Source: Aneurinibacillus sp. REN35
GTDB taxonomy: Bacteria; Bacillota; Bacilli; Aneurinibacillales; Aneurinibacillaceae
Assembly: GCF_041379945.2 (NCBI RefSeq)
Contig: NZ_JBFTXJ020000020.1
Location: 1 to 55,992 of the forward strand
Length of the DNA stretch: 55,992 nt
Direction of reading: 5' to 3'
Part shown: piece by piece, positions 55,917 through 55,992 of the stretch
Numbering within the stretch: position 1 is the stretch's first letter
Layout: each line of letters opens with the position of its first letter
Translations under genes and position numbers: made by a program
The notes under the pieces: model-generated
What the model saw: the letters and a program-made list of their open reading frames with translations, nothing else
Told to the model about the DNA's origin: nothing
Database searches by the model: none

Positions 55917-55992
55917 GTACTCGCTGAGACGCAGTGAAGTGCAAAAGCGTACTAACAAGTTCCTTGAAAACTGAACAGTGACACTCGATGTG
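55917..55992 (+). other. Leader of an rRNA operon (16S gene just outside)
   Basis: TTCCTTGAAAACTGAACAG near 55960-55978 is the conserved sequence found shortly before 16S rRNA genes in Bacillales. The mature 16S start itself is beyond the window edge. Confidence 0.8.

Overview
The window is a 56-kb stretch of chromosome from an endospore-forming member of the Bacillales (Firmicutes). The gene order follows the Bacillus subtilis csfB-to-lysS segment close to the replication origin almost gene for gene. A rare-start-tolerant style (many TTG and GTG starts with strong Shine-Dalgarno sites), a base composition that looks to be in the mid-40s % GC, a nadA-nadB-nadC cluster between ftsH and coaX, and greA between dusB and lysS all fit the Brevibacillus/Aneurinibacillus branch better than Bacillus proper. 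That last placement is inference from layout and protein resemblance, not a database result. No mobile element, CRISPR array, tRNA gene or prophage was seen; the region is ordinary core chromosome, and what is interesting is in the regulatory DNA between genes.

Layout. 1-1485: a minus-strand membrane protein and an unrecognised protein. 1560-8403: the sigma-G inhibitor csfB, an Orn/Lys/Arg decarboxylase relative, then the replication/DNA-handling run tmk-yaaR-holB-ricT-yabA-yabB-rsmI. 8450-9442: the transition-state regulator abrB (minus strand), a long AT-rich control region with three Spo0A-type boxes, and a T-box leader. 9443-15908: metG, tatD, yabE, rnmV, rsmA, yabG. 16061-19429: veg, sspF, ispE, purR, ridA, spoVG. 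19529-29053: glmU-prs-rplY, pth, fin, mfd, a PrsA-like lipoprotein and spoVT. 29233-36641: a flippase-like exporter, mazG, rqcP, yabP, yabQ, divIC and spoIIE. 36808-46290: tilS, hpt, ftsH, nadABC, coaX and hslO. 46377-52151: cysK and the pab/fol folate cluster. 52281-55619: dusB, greA and lysS. The window ends at a ribosomal RNA promoter and leader, just before an expected 16S gene.

The genes mix housekeeping work (translation, nucleotide, folate, NAD, CoA and cell-wall precursor synthesis, DNA repair) with sporulation genes embedded between them: csfB and fin (sigma-F/sigma-G switch), spoVG, spoIIE, yabP, yabQ, sspF, spoVT and yabG. Recognisable alternative-sigma promoters sit in front of csfB, fin, spoVG, spoVT and, less clearly, yabG and sspF; a Spo0A-type 21-bp-spacer promoter sits in front of spoIIE.

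The most interesting signal is a recurring arrangement at fin, and more weakly at yabG, spoVG and sspF. The ribosome-binding site of the sporulation gene is complementary to a segment inside or just upstream of its own sporulation promoter. A transcript running in from the housekeeping gene upstream would contain both arms and could hide the ribosome-binding site; a transcript started at the sporulation promoter would lack the 5' arm. At fin the pairing is 17 bp, with the start codon in a 7-nt bulge. Other points worth a look are a consensus greA promoter followed at once by a 13-bp hairpin, 12-bp inverted repeats around the yabE promoter, 20-bp-phased repeats upstream of abrB, and the absence of the c-di-AMP receptor gene darA from its usual place after tmk.
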